A stretch of DNA of 64,000 nucleotides from Tolypeutes matacus (lineage: Eukaryota; Chordata; Mammalia; Cingulata; Chlamyphoridae): the NCBI GenBank assembly GCA_026826555.1, contig JAKSZT010053928.1, positions 37,565,965 through 37,629,964 of the forward strand. The letters are read 5' to 3'. Position numbers and translations under genes: made by a program. The notes beneath the pieces were generated by a model, which was given only the letters and a program-made list of their open reading frames with translations, was not told the DNA's origin and searched no databases. Below, piece after piece: positions 34,390-46,370 of this stretch. Position 1 is the first letter of the stretch. The number at the start of each line of letters is the position of its first letter.

Positions 34390-34545
34390 TCAGGTTGGCA
34401 AGAATATTCTGCTTCCTCTGCTTTATAGATGAGGAAACAGAATCAGAGAATTAAGTGAATGATCTAGGGTCATATAACAAGTAAGGGACAAGTTAGTGCC
34501 AGGGTGGAAATTCTGTTGTGACTTCAACAACAACTTTTTTTTTGT
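34390..34545 (-). repeat. MIR SINE
   Basis: 'tttatagatgaggaaacaga' with 'gaattaagtgaatgatctagggtcatataa' and 'gtgccagggtggaaattctg' is the minus-strand MIR core. The LTR at 34551 begins immediately after it. Confidence 0.75.
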
Positions 34546-34550
34546 CATGC

Positions 34551-34919
34551 TGTTATGGATTGATTTGTATCCACCAAAAAGTTATGTTCAAGTCCTAACC
34601 CCAGGTCCTGTGAATGTGATTCTGTTTGGAAATAGAATCTTTGAAGATGTTATTAAGATGAGGCCAAACTGGATTAGAGTGGGCGCCTAACCCAATATTA
34701 CTGGTGCCCTCATGAGAAGGGGAAAATTGGACACAGACAACAAGAGAAATGGCCACGTGATGAAGGCAGAGAGTGAGTCATGCCACAAGCTAAGGGACAT
34801 TATGGATTTTCCATGCCCGGATTCAGACTTCTAGCCTCCAGAACTGAGACAATACATTTCTGTTGTCTAAGCCAACTAGCCTGTGTTACTTTGTTACAAA
34901 TGCCCCAGGTAAGGAGACA
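34551..34919 (+). mobile_element. MaLR-like LTR with perfect 5-bp TSD
   Basis: The LTR starts TGTTATGGATTGATTTG and ends 'aaggagaca'. CATGC lies on both sides (34546-34550 and 34920-34924). It shares the order of blocks with 27712-28146: 'caagtcctaaccccaggt', 'tggattagagtgggcgcct', 'ctggtgccctcatgag', 'ccagaactgagacaataca' and 'tgtgttactttgttac'. Its polyadenylation signal is degraded (AATACA). It is a solo LTR. Confidence 0.85.
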
Positions 34920-34924
34920 CATGC

Positions 34925-35799
34925 CTCATCAACAGATTGCCCTGGTAAAAGCATCTACTGTGTTCAATTGTAAACAGGCATCTCTGGAATCTGACTTCAC
35001 CTCAAAATAAAATAATGTAATATTGTAGTACAAAACATGTAGCTTTTCAACAATAATATGGACAATTAAAATTTAAGAACATCAAACTGTTTTTAATCAT
35101 TATTCCCAGATTCACGGCAGAGACATTCAGGACTCAAAAAATTGTGGTTCAATTTTGTCCTTTTTCACCTAGGCATATTATTTTTCATTGTCTGGTAATA
35201 ATAGAGGCTGTTGTATGTCCTTGACAAATGTCTATGGAATGTAAGCCTTCATAATGCCATTTTATGGGTTAGCTTCCTTGGGAGATAACTGCTATTGGTT
35301 ATTAGAATTATAGTATTGTATTTTTGAGTTGAAGTGAGTTTAAAATGTTTTGGGAACATCCCTAATTCAAAGCCAGCTTTATTATGTTTTAAAACAGATT
35401 CTACAGTCCACTAATCTAAAATATGAACTACATACTCTATAATGAAGATAAAATGAATTTTCAGGGTAACGTTTAAATTTTTTAAAGTTCATTACTGTAT
35501 ATTCACACTTTTTATAACTTTATTATCAGATTGTATATATCACTATTGGGGACAACTGGAAGGACATATAGTAAACTCTAATGTATGGTATCTGAATGCA
35601 TACTAAAAAAATGAGGTACATTAGATCTCAGTAAAACACATTTAATGATACAATTATTGTTGCTGGCATTTTAAATAAATAGAATTTAAATTATTGCAGT
35701 GGACTTTAATTTTCTCAATAGAGAGGAGGAAGAGATATTTGAAAGTTAATGAATAATAGAAAATATACCTCCATGCAAAGTGTTTATAGCTATTGTTTG
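34925..35799. other. Unassigned DNA
   Basis: A+T-rich, no recognised element. Confidence 0.4.
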
Positions 35800-35804
35800 C
35801 GTCA

Positions 35805-35990
35805 ATGGGTATTTAGTAAACCATCCTCAGCACTCATTTTAACAAACACTTATTGGGCAAATACTACTATGTGCTAGACCCTGAGCATACAAAGACAAAT
35901 AAACTATGCTCCCATCCTTAAAATATTCAGTCTGACACAGCAGGCTGTGTTAAAAATGAAGTATGTGAAAAATATTGTGGAAATGCTAGT
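35805..35990 (-). repeat. L2 LINE 3' end
   Basis: 'aacaaacacttattgggcaa', 'actatgtgctagaccctgag', 'catacaaagacaaataaact' and 'tcccatccttaaaatattca' form the minus-strand L2 tail. Confidence 0.7.
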
Positions 35991-37874
35991 GGAATACACA
36001 CATTCATTTTAATTCAATTAACAAGGATTGATGCATTTTGAGGAAAAATATAGAAATAAAGGTGCCATGTGATAGAAGCTAAAGGATGAATGAGCAGGAC
36101 AAGACAAGCCTGACTGACAAAGAATGGAAAGAAAATTATATTTGGGTATACAAAAGCCTGCATGAATTCATCTTTTTTCCCCAAATGGATATCAACTCCT
36201 GTCAAATAAAAACAAAGGCTGTTCAATATATTCACGTCTCTCAATACAAGATTTAGGCATTTGCTGATCTTTGATGGATATATGTCTAATTAATGTGATC
36301 AGGGAGAGAAATGAATCCTCTAAGAGACTTCAGCAGAAGGGGAGGGGAGGGACTGAGACATGAAATTCTATTTGTTTTGCTGTTTTTTCTTGTTGATGCT
36401 TCTGAAGTCCAAATAAATTTTTGTAGTTGATTATAATTATTAGTTTACATTTCCCTTTGCTTAAGCTCCTGTTGCTTTATCATCATTTCCAAGGCTTATA
36501 TATCAAATATGAGTTTCCAGAGTTGAAAAATGCCATTGCATTTTCTTTTTCTCCTTGAATACATCTTCCTGAGGGCTTACAAAGGCAAGTCTTGAAATAG
36601 AAGTTTGTAAAGCAGTGTTATATGTAAGCAAATAAAAGAAAGAAAACATTGTAAAGCACATTATGCAAAAATGTTGCCTGTTCATTATTTTATTATTTGC
36701 TTGGGTATTCATCATGGTAGTCAGGTAGGACTCAGATGTCTCTGTAATTATCAGGAAGGGGTTCTTTAATTAGAAATCTAATGAAGGTAAAATGATTCGA
36801 GAATAACAAATCACACAACTAATTAAGTGAGATAAAATAAGCAATATATATATTCATTGTATTTAACTAGTAAAAATGTATGCAACAAATTCAGAAGATT
36901 GTTCAGAAGGATTCTGGTATTAACTTCCCAGTCCCTGTTCAGTTAGGAACCTGCTTAAAACTTGCTTCAAATATAGTTACCACAGATTCATGCGGTCTCA
37001 ATTCTAGAGCGGGACTGATCCTCGCTCCTCTGGCATCATTCTATTTCCACAGTGTTTGTCCTGTGTCCAGTGCTAATACTATCCCATTCTTCTCTAAAGT
37101 TTGTTTTAAATATGGTTTCTTCTTTACTTATTTACCTACCTATATTATAGAGACCTTCAAAATGCTTGCCTGTGCTTACTCACAAGCCCAGAAATGAGTC
37201 TTCTTTTTCAGTTGCATGGCGCTCTGTGCCTTTGTGTGGCTTTTGTTGGGTGAGCCAGTAGGTCCTTTTCTGTTGTAGTCTAAACAGACAGTGGCTTTTG
37301 CCTCACACATCCAAAGACAAGTTTCAACACCATACCATTTATGGGTATCCCCATTAACTATGTAGTTGGTATTAGAATCTCAGAATTTCCCTTTAGGTGG
37401 ATTACCATTCAATCCTGATGGTTAGGTGAACCCCAAAGGAAGAGAAGATGGTGGGAACTGAGTAACCAGCAATATGGTGCCAATGCAAATCAGTAGCAGA
37501 TGCCAGGCCAATGTGAAGGAAGAGAAACTTCTTTCACCAAACTTTATCGGGCATCCTTCTATGTCAATTTTTAAATGTAGGAAAGGGAAGCTCTCAGGCC
37601 CAGGCAAATATATTTTGCACAAGAACCACAAAAGATATTTTACTTTCCCAGGGATTTCATCCTTTTCCATCCACCCTGGTTTCTTACCCTGTAATAATAG
37701 GTATTCACAAAATGGCTCATCTTAATTATTTCATCCTTTCTGCCCTCGAAGAACTATTCTCTAATAGTGGTTTGCACATCTTGGTGCCAGGATTGTGTAC
37801 ATTATTGATACTACTTGGTTGCTTTAACTTCATTCTCAAAACCTTCTGTCATATAACATCTTATTTCTAATTAA
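35991..37874. other. Unassigned DNA
   Basis: No supported gene or repeat. Open frames up to 105 codons (36880-37197) have no motif and no codon pattern that stands out. Confidence 0.4.
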
Positions 37875-38830
37875 TTTTTTAAGTTTTTATTTTTTCCCCT
37901 GAACAATACTGTGATAGTTCACATAGTTCACACCTTTGCTTTAGAAAAAGTTATAAGTGTCACATAAATTCATTTTCAATACAAAATAATTCCAAAACAG
38001 CACAAAAGTATACAAAATAAACATTCAAAGTCTGCAGGCACTTCCCTCCCAAATCACTCCCCTTCCCATAAGTAAACATTTTTAACTGTTTTGAATATAT
38101 TTTTCTAACCATTTTCTATGCATTTACGTGCATACATATGCATGCAATATGTAATAGACACAGACACATTAATTTACACAACATGTGTATTGTTCTATGA
38201 TATACCTTATTCATTTCATATGCTTAGCAGGTGATTAGTTGGCAATAATTTCTTAGTCATTAAATTTCTACCTTACTCTTTTTAACAACTTCAAAGTATT
38301 CTTTGATGTAGAGAAACCATAACTTTTCAAATCTCTTTTCTACTATGGGACATTTACTTGGTTTCACATATTTTACCATTCAAATGGTTTAGCAGGGAAC
38401 AGTTCTATAGGCATACCTTGGCGGTATGGTAATGATTTCCCAAGATTAAAATCCTACAATTGGAATTGCTATGTCAAAGAAGTATTCTACAATTCTAATT
38501 TTGAGACACTATCAAATCACTTGCCAAATAGAATTTACCAATCTACACTTTCACCACTGATTTGTGGGACAGTTTTCCTCCATGCAAACCAATATTTGTT
38601 ATTATTAATCTATTAGGTTTGCAAACCTTATGAATGAAAATTTATATCTTGTTCTTTTAGTTTGCATTTTCCTTATTATTAGTGAGGTTAAGAAGTTTCC
38701 AGTTGTTTTTCTACATTTGATTTATTATGCTGCAAATTTCCTGGTATCTCTTGTCTATTTCTTCTTTTGGGTTGTTTTATTATCTTAATAAAAGAGTTTC
38801 CATATTCCACATATTAATCCTTTGTGTATA
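37875..38830 (-). mobile_element. Old L1 3'-region relic
   Basis: Antisense L1 landmarks in order: 'aaaatcctacaattggaatt' and 'gctatgtcaaag' (the 'gggattgctgggtcat' motif), 'cttgccaaatagaatttacc', 'aatctacactttcaccactg', and 'tatttcttcttttgggttgt'. No intact reading frame remains. Boundaries are approximate and the first part (to about 38100) is less certain. Confidence 0.6.
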
Positions 38831-40161
38831 CAGCTAATTTGGTACTGACTCCCAATATTAGGCAGAATACAAATGTTGCTTATTTTTCTAGGTATTTTTA
38901 CTTACCTGTATATTAAACTCTGTTAGTTCAGAGTTCTTATTTTATGTCTTTTCCATCACCTTAAGTACTCTACACAGACACAATAAATAGGCACTTAATA
39001 TTGATTGTCGATTGATAATGGGGAGTACAGTGTCAAAATGACGACAAAAGCAGGCAAAAAAATGTCCCAGGCTCGAGGCCAAGAAGGATGCAGTCAGCTG
39101 ATGGGTTACCATTCCCAGTAAAGCCAGAGATATGACCGCTCATTGTTTTCTGCTCAGTCATTCACTCATGAGTTCATTATTTTGCACATTTACTACTCAA
39201 ACCATGTACTTGTTTTCTTCACTCATTTGTTTAAATTTTTCCATGAAAATCCACATGGAAAGATGCTTTGAGCAAAAATATTTTCAAAGGCTTCTGTCAG
39301 GCAGTCATGTCCTCAATGTTATTCCACAAGACTGCATGCAAAAGGCAACCTTTCACATGTCAAATCACTTGTTTTGCATAGTTTTTAAACTTTTAATTTA
39401 GCCTTTAGTTCATAAAATCTCTTCCATATACATATTCATAAATACATGAAATTATGCAGATTTTGCATGTGGCTATAAACATTTCTGACTGAACAGAAGT
39501 AATAGTTTTCTCAGGAAGAAGAGGTATGTTCAAGATTCAAACAAAATACAACAGACCCTTTTTCACATTTCTCTCGTTGCCAATAAGCATCTACACTTCG
39601 CTTCTGAATGCCTTTATTCACTTATTTGCCAGATTCTTAAGCAACACTAGATATGTTCCACTCCATTAGCCAAGAAGCATGGTTTGTGATTTGGAAGGAT
39701 ATGGTTTTCTCTTAAATGATGTTTTAAAAAGACCTCAGGCTTATTTTTATTCAGTATTTTCATGCAGGATGTAGAAAACGCTGTCTTTTTCACCATCCTG
39801 TACCTACAATCCTTAAACGGCCTTTCTTTCATTTTCTTTTCTCTCTCTTTTTGTGTGTGCTGATGTGTGGTGGTGGGGGGGAGGCAGTTATACATTTTTC
39901 TCCCAACTCTGACCTTGAAAATGTGTGTATGTTTGTCTTTGTTGGTGCTTTTGGCCCGATAAAGATAAACGTATGTTACATGATCAAGTTCAAGTTTCCT
40001 GCTGCTTCTTAATTAAAATCCTTAGACCCATCTTTAAATATCAAGATATAGAATTGTTAATTTTAGCAAATATATATATAAACTAAAGGTTTAAAAATAT
40101 CTATGCTCTCAATGAGGACTTTTATAGACAGGAAAATTAATGGTCCAGTCACACCTATTTT
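38831..40161. other. Unassigned DNA
   Basis: No gene or clear repeat. A G-rich patch 'ggtggtgggggggaggcag' lies near 39868-39888. Confidence 0.4.
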
Positions 40162-40170
40162 TGGATCACT

Positions 40171-40388
40171 TTTTTTTTTTTTTAAAGTAGGCAAGGGAGT
40201 GAAGAGTTTATTAAGAAACAAGGAAACAAGAAAAGTACATGTTCCAAGGCATGGACTGCGGGCGTGCTGCAGAATGAGATGAGCACAAGTTTGTTGTTTT
40301 TTTTTTTTTAGGGGGTACTGGGACTTGAACCCAGACCTTGTACATGGGAAGCAGGTGCTCAAATCACTAAGCTACATCCACTCCCCTC
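40171..40388 (-). mobile_element. SINE with a 3'-transduced segment (probable)
   Basis: Read on the minus strand, a monomeric tRNA(Ala)-like SINE (40388 down to about 40291) ends in an oligo-A run. About 110 bp of unrelated sequence follows, then an AATAAA near 40210, and a second oligo-A tail at 40171-40183. A 9-bp direct repeat with one mismatch (TGGATCACT at 40162-40170, TGGATAACT at 40389-40397) encloses the whole composite. The extra part reads like the U3-R end of an LTR ('ttaataaactcttcactccc'). The simplest reading is one retrotransposition of a read-through transcript. Two separate insertions remain possible. Confidence 0.65.
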
Positions 40389-40629
40389 TGGATAACTTTT
40401 GAAATTGAGATGGACCACTCCAACCATGCCATCAAAAGTCTGTTAGCATTCTTAAAAAGTAAACAGACAACTTACCAATTTAATATAAATGTAGCAAGAA
40501 TACTAGTTGTGTACAGCTTTTTAATGTTTTATTAGAGCTTCATTTTTATATACTGCATAAATACTCCTTTTAATATTTGCAATAAATATGTTAAGTAATG
40601 AACTGTAATGGCTGATACATTATTAGAGA

Positions 40630-40830
40630 AGCAATGAAATTTTGTAGAAGGAACAATAAGTTCAGATTCAGAAGTCCTCAGTTTTAGTGCTGATTACCAC
40701 AAATTCTTTTGGTAAATTAACAGAATATCACTCACCTTTTCTAGACATGGGTTTTTTTAATCTATAAAGCAAGGGACATGAACTTGGCAGTTGTCTACGC
40801 TTTCTACCTGTTATATTCTCTAAAGGTGTA
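40630..40830 (+). repeat. MIR-type SINE relic
   Basis: 'agattcagaagtcctcag', 'ttttggtaaattaacagaat' and 'ctataaagcaagggaca' track the MIR consensus loosely. Confidence 0.45.
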
Positions 40831-42249
40831 TAATTTTACTATTTTAAATGATTACAAAGGTTTATAGTTTTTATGGCTTTGCTTTTATAACATCTTGTTG
40901 GTCATATCTATGATTTATCCAATGCCAAATCCTGCTCTGGAATACAGCTCCCCAATTATAACATTTTTCTATGAAAAGAGGACAATATGTTTTAAGATGA
41001 GACATTTTTGATAGAATTTATATGAGCATATTATATTAGAAATGGAGACTGCCTGTGTTTGCTAATGAGTTTTAGTTTCTCTCACAGCTAATTCTCCCAA
41101 TGGACTTGTTTTCTTTGGACTATGTTAAAAAGAAAGAAATAAAAGCATTGCTTTGTGGGAAATACTCACTCATGTTTAATGATTTTAAGCAGTCTTATTG
41201 TTAGTGTCTTTGGGATCAAAATTAAGGGCCTCCAATTCTCAATGTCCTTTTCATCCCTTTTGGCATAAATGTTTAAATGGAATAGCACATATAATTAAAA
41301 TCTATATTGCTTTCTGCTAGGTTAATTCAAGAACTTTAGCCTATGTGGCTAATTTTACTTTAGATTGCTTAATTGCTTAATTTTTATAGTTTTCCTTCAG
41401 AACTTCAGCAGTCCTCCAATGTAGCTTGGATGTGTGTGTGAATATTTAAAAAAAATAAGTTTAGCAAGACCATAACATTAATTATTTCTGGAATTATATT
41501 GGTGAATTCTATGGTAAAACACTTCCCTGAAAGGAAAAGCATTGGAAACACTTTATATTTAATATTTGAGACTAACTTTTTTATGCTAGATTCTAGATGC
41601 CTAACTGTCTATCCCCAAGCAAGTCTGCTGTAATGATTTGAAAGTAATATCTTTGTCTCAAGGGTGTAATGACCTCTGTGAGTCTATTAATTCTGTATCC
41701 ATATACATGTTTATAGTTCTTTCCTTATAACCAGAATATTCACCTCTGTCATTTTGATGATATGGATGTGAATGGAATGCATAATCACAGTCATTAGAAA
41801 AAGAACAGACCAATTCAGAGAGAATGCTGGCATTCTCACAGGTTTGCAAAACTTCTTCCACAGAGAGTTATTTTGCATTACACAGTTTTCTTATGTTTAC
41901 AAGAGGCTAATTAGCACCTTATTTGGGGGGGGGGGGAAGGGGCGGGACAGAAGTAAGAAATATCCAAAATACTGTTTGGGTAGAAAGTTCTAAATTTGAG
42001 CATTAAAGATATTGTGAAAAACATCTAAATCATAAACAGGTTTGATCCCCTTAAGTCTAGAATGTATTTAGACATTAATAGTTTAGACTATCACCTGCCT
42101 TTATAGTGAGATGGAAAAGGATGGCCATATCCAAGAGAATGTGTTTTGTACTTTTTTTTCAATCCTGCAGCACTTAGCACAATTCAGTCTTACAGTAAAC
42201 TGTCTGTAAGTATTTTGTGATTGAAACAGATTAGCACAGTGCCAGACCA
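40831..42249. other. Unassigned DNA with a G-rich tract
   Basis: No gene is seen. Positions 41925-41948 hold G12, AA, G4, C, G3, a potential G-quadruplex on the plus strand. Confidence 0.5.
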
Positions 42250-42720
42250 ATATTGTTCAACACTGATCAATTTTTATGTCATGTTTCATCACCATTTTTC
42301 TAGGTTTATTCAGTCCTTTATCCTGCATTAAGTGCCTAATTCTGTTTGGTGTAAGGCTCAATAAAGAAAAAAAAAAAAAACATTTAAAAGTATTAAAAGA
42401 CTTTGTCCCCATTCTCAAGCAGCTTATTTTGGTAATTGGAATAATTACAAATTAAAATTTATGTTTTATGTGCAGGGTAAAATACTATAGCACTGGCTTT
42501 CCTCATTAGTTTAAATTTTTTGCAGGAAGTATTTGGGAAATAGAAACAATCCTAATGGATTAGGGCTAGTCAAGTAAGACTTCCTTGACTGATTCAAGTG
42601 GTACAACCACAGTGGGAGAATCTCCCGAAAGAAATGTATGCTCTTATACAGAGAGTAACAGAGACAGGACAGAATGACATAAGCCAAACATGTGCTTTGG
42701 GAGGTGAGGATTTGATATAT
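42250..42720 (-). repeat. L2 LINE fragments
   Basis: 'tttattcagtcctttatcct', 'gtgcctaattctgtttgg' and 'gtccccattctcaagcagctta' form the minus-strand L2 tail, with an A15 run at 42369-42383 inside. 'gtcaagtaagacttccttg' further on fits the adjoining L2 region. Confidence 0.5.
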
Positions 42721-44589
42721 TCACTTACTAATACTAAATGTTTTAAGTGCCCTGACTTTTTAGTTACTTATAAATACAAGGTAATGAATTATTATATTCA
42801 CTAAAATGTACATGATATTTGCAGCCTTTTTAGGTAATATAAAAATGAAGTCATAATGGAGAAGATACCAAAATGTATTAGTCACCATCTATGAAGAGTA
42901 CTGTAATATGAATACTAAAAAAGAAAAAAATAATAATGTAAAGGTGAAAGAAAGTGAAGTACAATTAAGGGAAAAACAACTTTAGAAGAGGATAAAGGAC
43001 ATTCCAAAAGGGAATACATTATGCTTGATTGATAGTTAACAATGGCATGGTAAGGGAAATACATGGTAGTTCGAAACATCACTTGAGATATTGATTTCAT
43101 CATCCTTGCACATGTTTTCTTATGGAAGTTACTGGCTGACTAGTGACTTTTTCTATCTTTATCATGACAGTATGGTTTACTGTAGCTTTTAGATTACATT
43201 CTATTTGATCCGTCTGGGGCAGGGGATGGGGCTAAACTTTGCTAAATTATAACGAAAAGGAAAAAAAGGCTCACATGAATGTAGAGAATGGAAAGACTAA
43301 AATTGGAATTCAGTTAGAAACTGGTAGTTCAAGATATAAGGAAGTTCTACATATGAGAGTTAAAGTCAGTTAAAGTATCCACCATGAGAATTTTTATTGA
43401 GGAGTTTGATTTTATCCCTGCAGCTTTGCTTAAGAGATTTTCTGGTCCTTTTTGCTAGTGACTCAGTATGTTTTTTCCCAAAAGTCTCATTCTTTTTACC
43501 TTTGCCTTGAGCACTGAAGAAATCAATATAGTAGACATTCTCTCTTCTGTGCTCAAAACCAGTACTTTCCTGTGTGTGATGGTCTGAGATTCTGTGGCTG
43601 CTCCTTAATCCAGTAGCCACAGTGTAGCCCAGTTGTCCGATATAACATTTTCCCCAGTGGCAGGGAACATAAAGCTACTGCTGTGGGTCACAGAATATTG
43701 CCTTTCATTATCTAGAAGGGGCAAGAGAACTTGGATGAAGTTATAATATTATTTTTGTTTTTGTAGGTGCTTTTGAAGATTGTATTGACCCAACTTATGA
43801 ATGCCTTGAAACGGGGTGGGATTGCTCTTCTCTCCTGCCATTTTTTCCCTTAGCTTGTTAGTGATTTCCCTCTTGGTGAGAACAGAGGACTTAATCAAAC
43901 AGCTGCCAGGGCATCCATTCTCTACAAGGGCCTTATGAAGGATATGGATTAGCCATAGGAAGAAAGAAGATTCTGCCATAGCTTGGTCTGGTATACTAAC
44001 CTTAGATTTAGCTCTCTCAATCTGAAGACCAGTTTCCAAAATTGTTGGTTAAACCAAAATGTGTACATTTAGAGTTAAATGGAGAAAATATCAACCTCAT
44101 AAGATTTGTAGAAGTAGGGAAAGAGTGGAGGCAGGACATTTGGAATCTGATTTCAGGACAAGACTCTTGCTCAGAGAAAACAGTGTAGAACAACATAACT
44201 TATGTAATTTTCAATCCTTTTTATTATATTTAACTTGTATTTAGAAAATATTCCAGATGCTGGGAATATACCTATAAGGGTGGATTTGGAGGACAGTGGG
44301 TAACAGAAGTGCAGTCACCCCGGGTCAGAGAACTCTCCTCATAGGAAATGATGTTTAAATCAGGGAATTTGGAGATAGTATGAGAATTTCAGGTAGCTAG
44401 CTGCATTTAATCTTTCACACCCCAACCTGCCCGTTTTTTCCCCCTCCCAACTGAAACGTCTATAGAAAATGGAGGTTAAAGATGCCATTGGGCACAGAAT
44501 ATATTAGGAAACTGTGACTCTTGATTTTCTAAAGATGCAGAAGCATTTTTAAAGTCATTGGTCATAGGAGGTTTGAAAAAATTTAGATA
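42721..44589. other. Unassigned DNA
   Basis: No gene or clear repeat. Open frames of up to 96 codons on the minus strand lack motifs. Confidence 0.4.
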
Positions 44590-44760
44590 TTGTTGATATC
44601 TAGCTTAGTCTCCTATGAAGTGTGTGACTTTAGGATATCATTTTACACATCTATAAAAGGACATGGTACCTAGATTATAGATTTGTTGTGTAAAATTAAT
44701 GAGATAGTGTACATAACATCCTCATAAAATGCTTGTTCATAACAGGCAATGATCACATGT
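44590..44760 (+). repeat. MIR SINE relic
   Basis: 'gtgtgactttaggatatcat', 'tctataaaaggacatggtacc', 'tgtgtaaaattaatgagata' and 'cataaaatgcttgttca' follow MIR in order. Confidence 0.6.
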
Positions 44761-45379
44761 TCTGCCCTCCTTCCCTTACTGTAGTGCTTGAGAATACTGA
44801 TAGATTATTTATCTTACGCTATTCCTTATGTACATTAGTCTGAAAAGCCTGCTTCTTAAATTTCCATGGGCCACACGTACTGCAGGAGAATTCTCTTAAA
44901 GATATCAGTTCTTCCATTCAGAAATTTGTTTTCTTAAATTCTAATCAACCCAAAATTAAGGAAGGGAATACAGTTACTTTAGTAGTTAATAAGATATAAA
45001 TACTCTGCTAAGGAAAATATGATTGCTAATGACTTTTCTGATATCTATCTCCTTGCTGGATCCAATTTACAATTTATCTTACTTTCATTAGTCCATCAAA
45101 TCAAGGAGAAAAGAGGTTATATTCACAAATTGTTTTACATAATCTATTCTTACTACCATCACAAAAAATGAAAAAAGAAATGAGCATTAGGTTTGTGGTG
45201 CTATTACTCTGGAATCTAGAATCTAAATGAAATTTCATAATTAGTAAGTAATTATAGGGCCCTAGAATCCTATTTTCTGATCAAGGACCCTCTTTGCTCT
45301 TTTTCCCAGTTACCTTCTGTGGCCAAACTCTGAACCCTCAAAACCTGTAAAATTTTTACCTTATTGTGTTATAACTTAT

Positions 45380-45480
45380 TTTTGGATTGTTTCTCCTCAT
45401 GTATTGTAAGTTCTATAAAGGCAGGTACCATGTATTAAAACCTCTATATGCCAAGAACCCAAATATGGGAACTGGGTAAA
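45380..45480 (+). repeat. L2-like 3' end
   Basis: 'attgtaagttctataaaggcaggtaccatgt' is the forward L2 'gactgtaagctccttgagggcagg' block. Short fragment. Confidence 0.5.
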
Positions 45481-45639
45481 TATTTTTTATATGAATCTCC
45501 CAGTAGAATTAGGGAAAATTAAATGATGAATTATACCATCTAAAATATAAACAATGTAAAGTTAAGTTAAATGTTTGTTTTCTTAATATTCTTGAAATAT
45601 GACACCTAAATATGGAGTCCTCTGCATCATTCCAAACTG

Positions 45640-45785
45640 ACTGATCATATGACTTCCTTGGGAGCACTTCAACCTTGTAGATTCCTCTTCAAGACCCTTA
45701 AGCTTTCAAGGGAGGGCCCTGGGAATCTGTATTCTTAATACTGTTCTCAGATAATTCTTAAGCTCAGTCAAGTTTTGGTGACATT
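45640..45785 (+). repeat. hAT-type MITE relic (MER5/MER20-like)
   Basis: 'gggagggccctgggaatctgt', 'attcttaatactgttctcag' and 'ataattcttaagctcagtcaag' follow the right half of the MITE family seen at 26702-27565. Confidence 0.55.
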
Positions 45786-45808
45786 GATATATAGTAAAAG
45801 TAATTACA

Positions 45809-45919
45809 GGGGTGGAAGTGTCTAAAGCGGTTGAGTGCCTGCTCCCACAGAGAAGTCCTGGGTTTGGTCCCTGGTGCCTCCTAAAAACAAAAATACAAGC
45901 AAACAAACGAAAAAACCAA
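45809..45919 (+). mobile_element. Monomeric SINE, first of three
   Basis: The head contains 'aagcggttgagtgcctgc' and the B box 'gggtttggtccctgg', followed by an A-rich tail with CAAA units. The target repeat GTAATTACAG lies just before it at 45800-45809. Confidence 0.85.
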
Positions 45920-45923
45920 CTGA

Positions 45924-46046
45924 GGGAAGCCGAAGTGGCCTAGTGGTTGAGCACTGGCTTCACAAATACAAGGTCCTGGGTTCAATCCCTGGTCCCGGTA
46001 CCTCAAAAAAAAAAAAAAAGAAAGAAAGAAAGAAAGAAAAAAGAGT
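45924..46046 (+). mobile_element. Monomeric SINE, second of three
   Basis: The head has 'gtggcctagtggttgagca' and the B box 'gggttcaatccctgg', with an A-tail that grew a (GAAA)n repeat (46019-46040). A copy of the target repeat, GTAAGTACAG, follows at 46047-46056. Confidence 0.88.
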
Positions 46047-46056
46047 GTAAGTACAG

Positions 46057-46148
46057 TGGAACAGATGTAACTCAGTGGCTGAGCACCTGCTTCACATGTA
46101 GAAGGTCCAGGGTTTAAACCCTGGACCTCCTAAAAAAAAAAAAAAAAA
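46057..46148 (+). mobile_element. Monomeric SINE, third of three
   Basis: The head has 'gatgtaactcagtggctgag' and a B box 'gggtttaaaccctgg', then an A-tail. GTAATTACA follows at 46149-46157 and matches the repeat before the first SINE. Confidence 0.88.
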
Positions 46149-46199
46149 GTAATTACAAAGAGTAAGATATCTAACATTTGCATGTGAAGGCATGCTACA

Positions 46200-46370
46200 T
46201 TTATTTGGTTTATTCATCCATTTACTTAGCAAACAAACACTGAGCTCTGAGAAAGTCAGGTACTATGCCTAGGCATAAAAAGGTAAATAAAAGTCCTTAC
46301 CCTCAAAGAGCTCACATTCTTTCATGTGTAAAATGTTAAAATAAATGTGCAAAATAGAAGCACAAAGGAA
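46200..46370 (-). repeat. L2 LINE 3' end
   Basis: 'ttattcatccatttacttagc', 'gtactatgcctaggcataa' and 'ccttaccctcaaagagctcac' form the minus-strand L2 tail. Confidence 0.7.

Noticed and set aside
36880..37197. 105-codon plus-strand frame
   Set aside because: No motif, no start context or splice signals stood out, and the length is not remarkable in 64 kb of six-frame translation.
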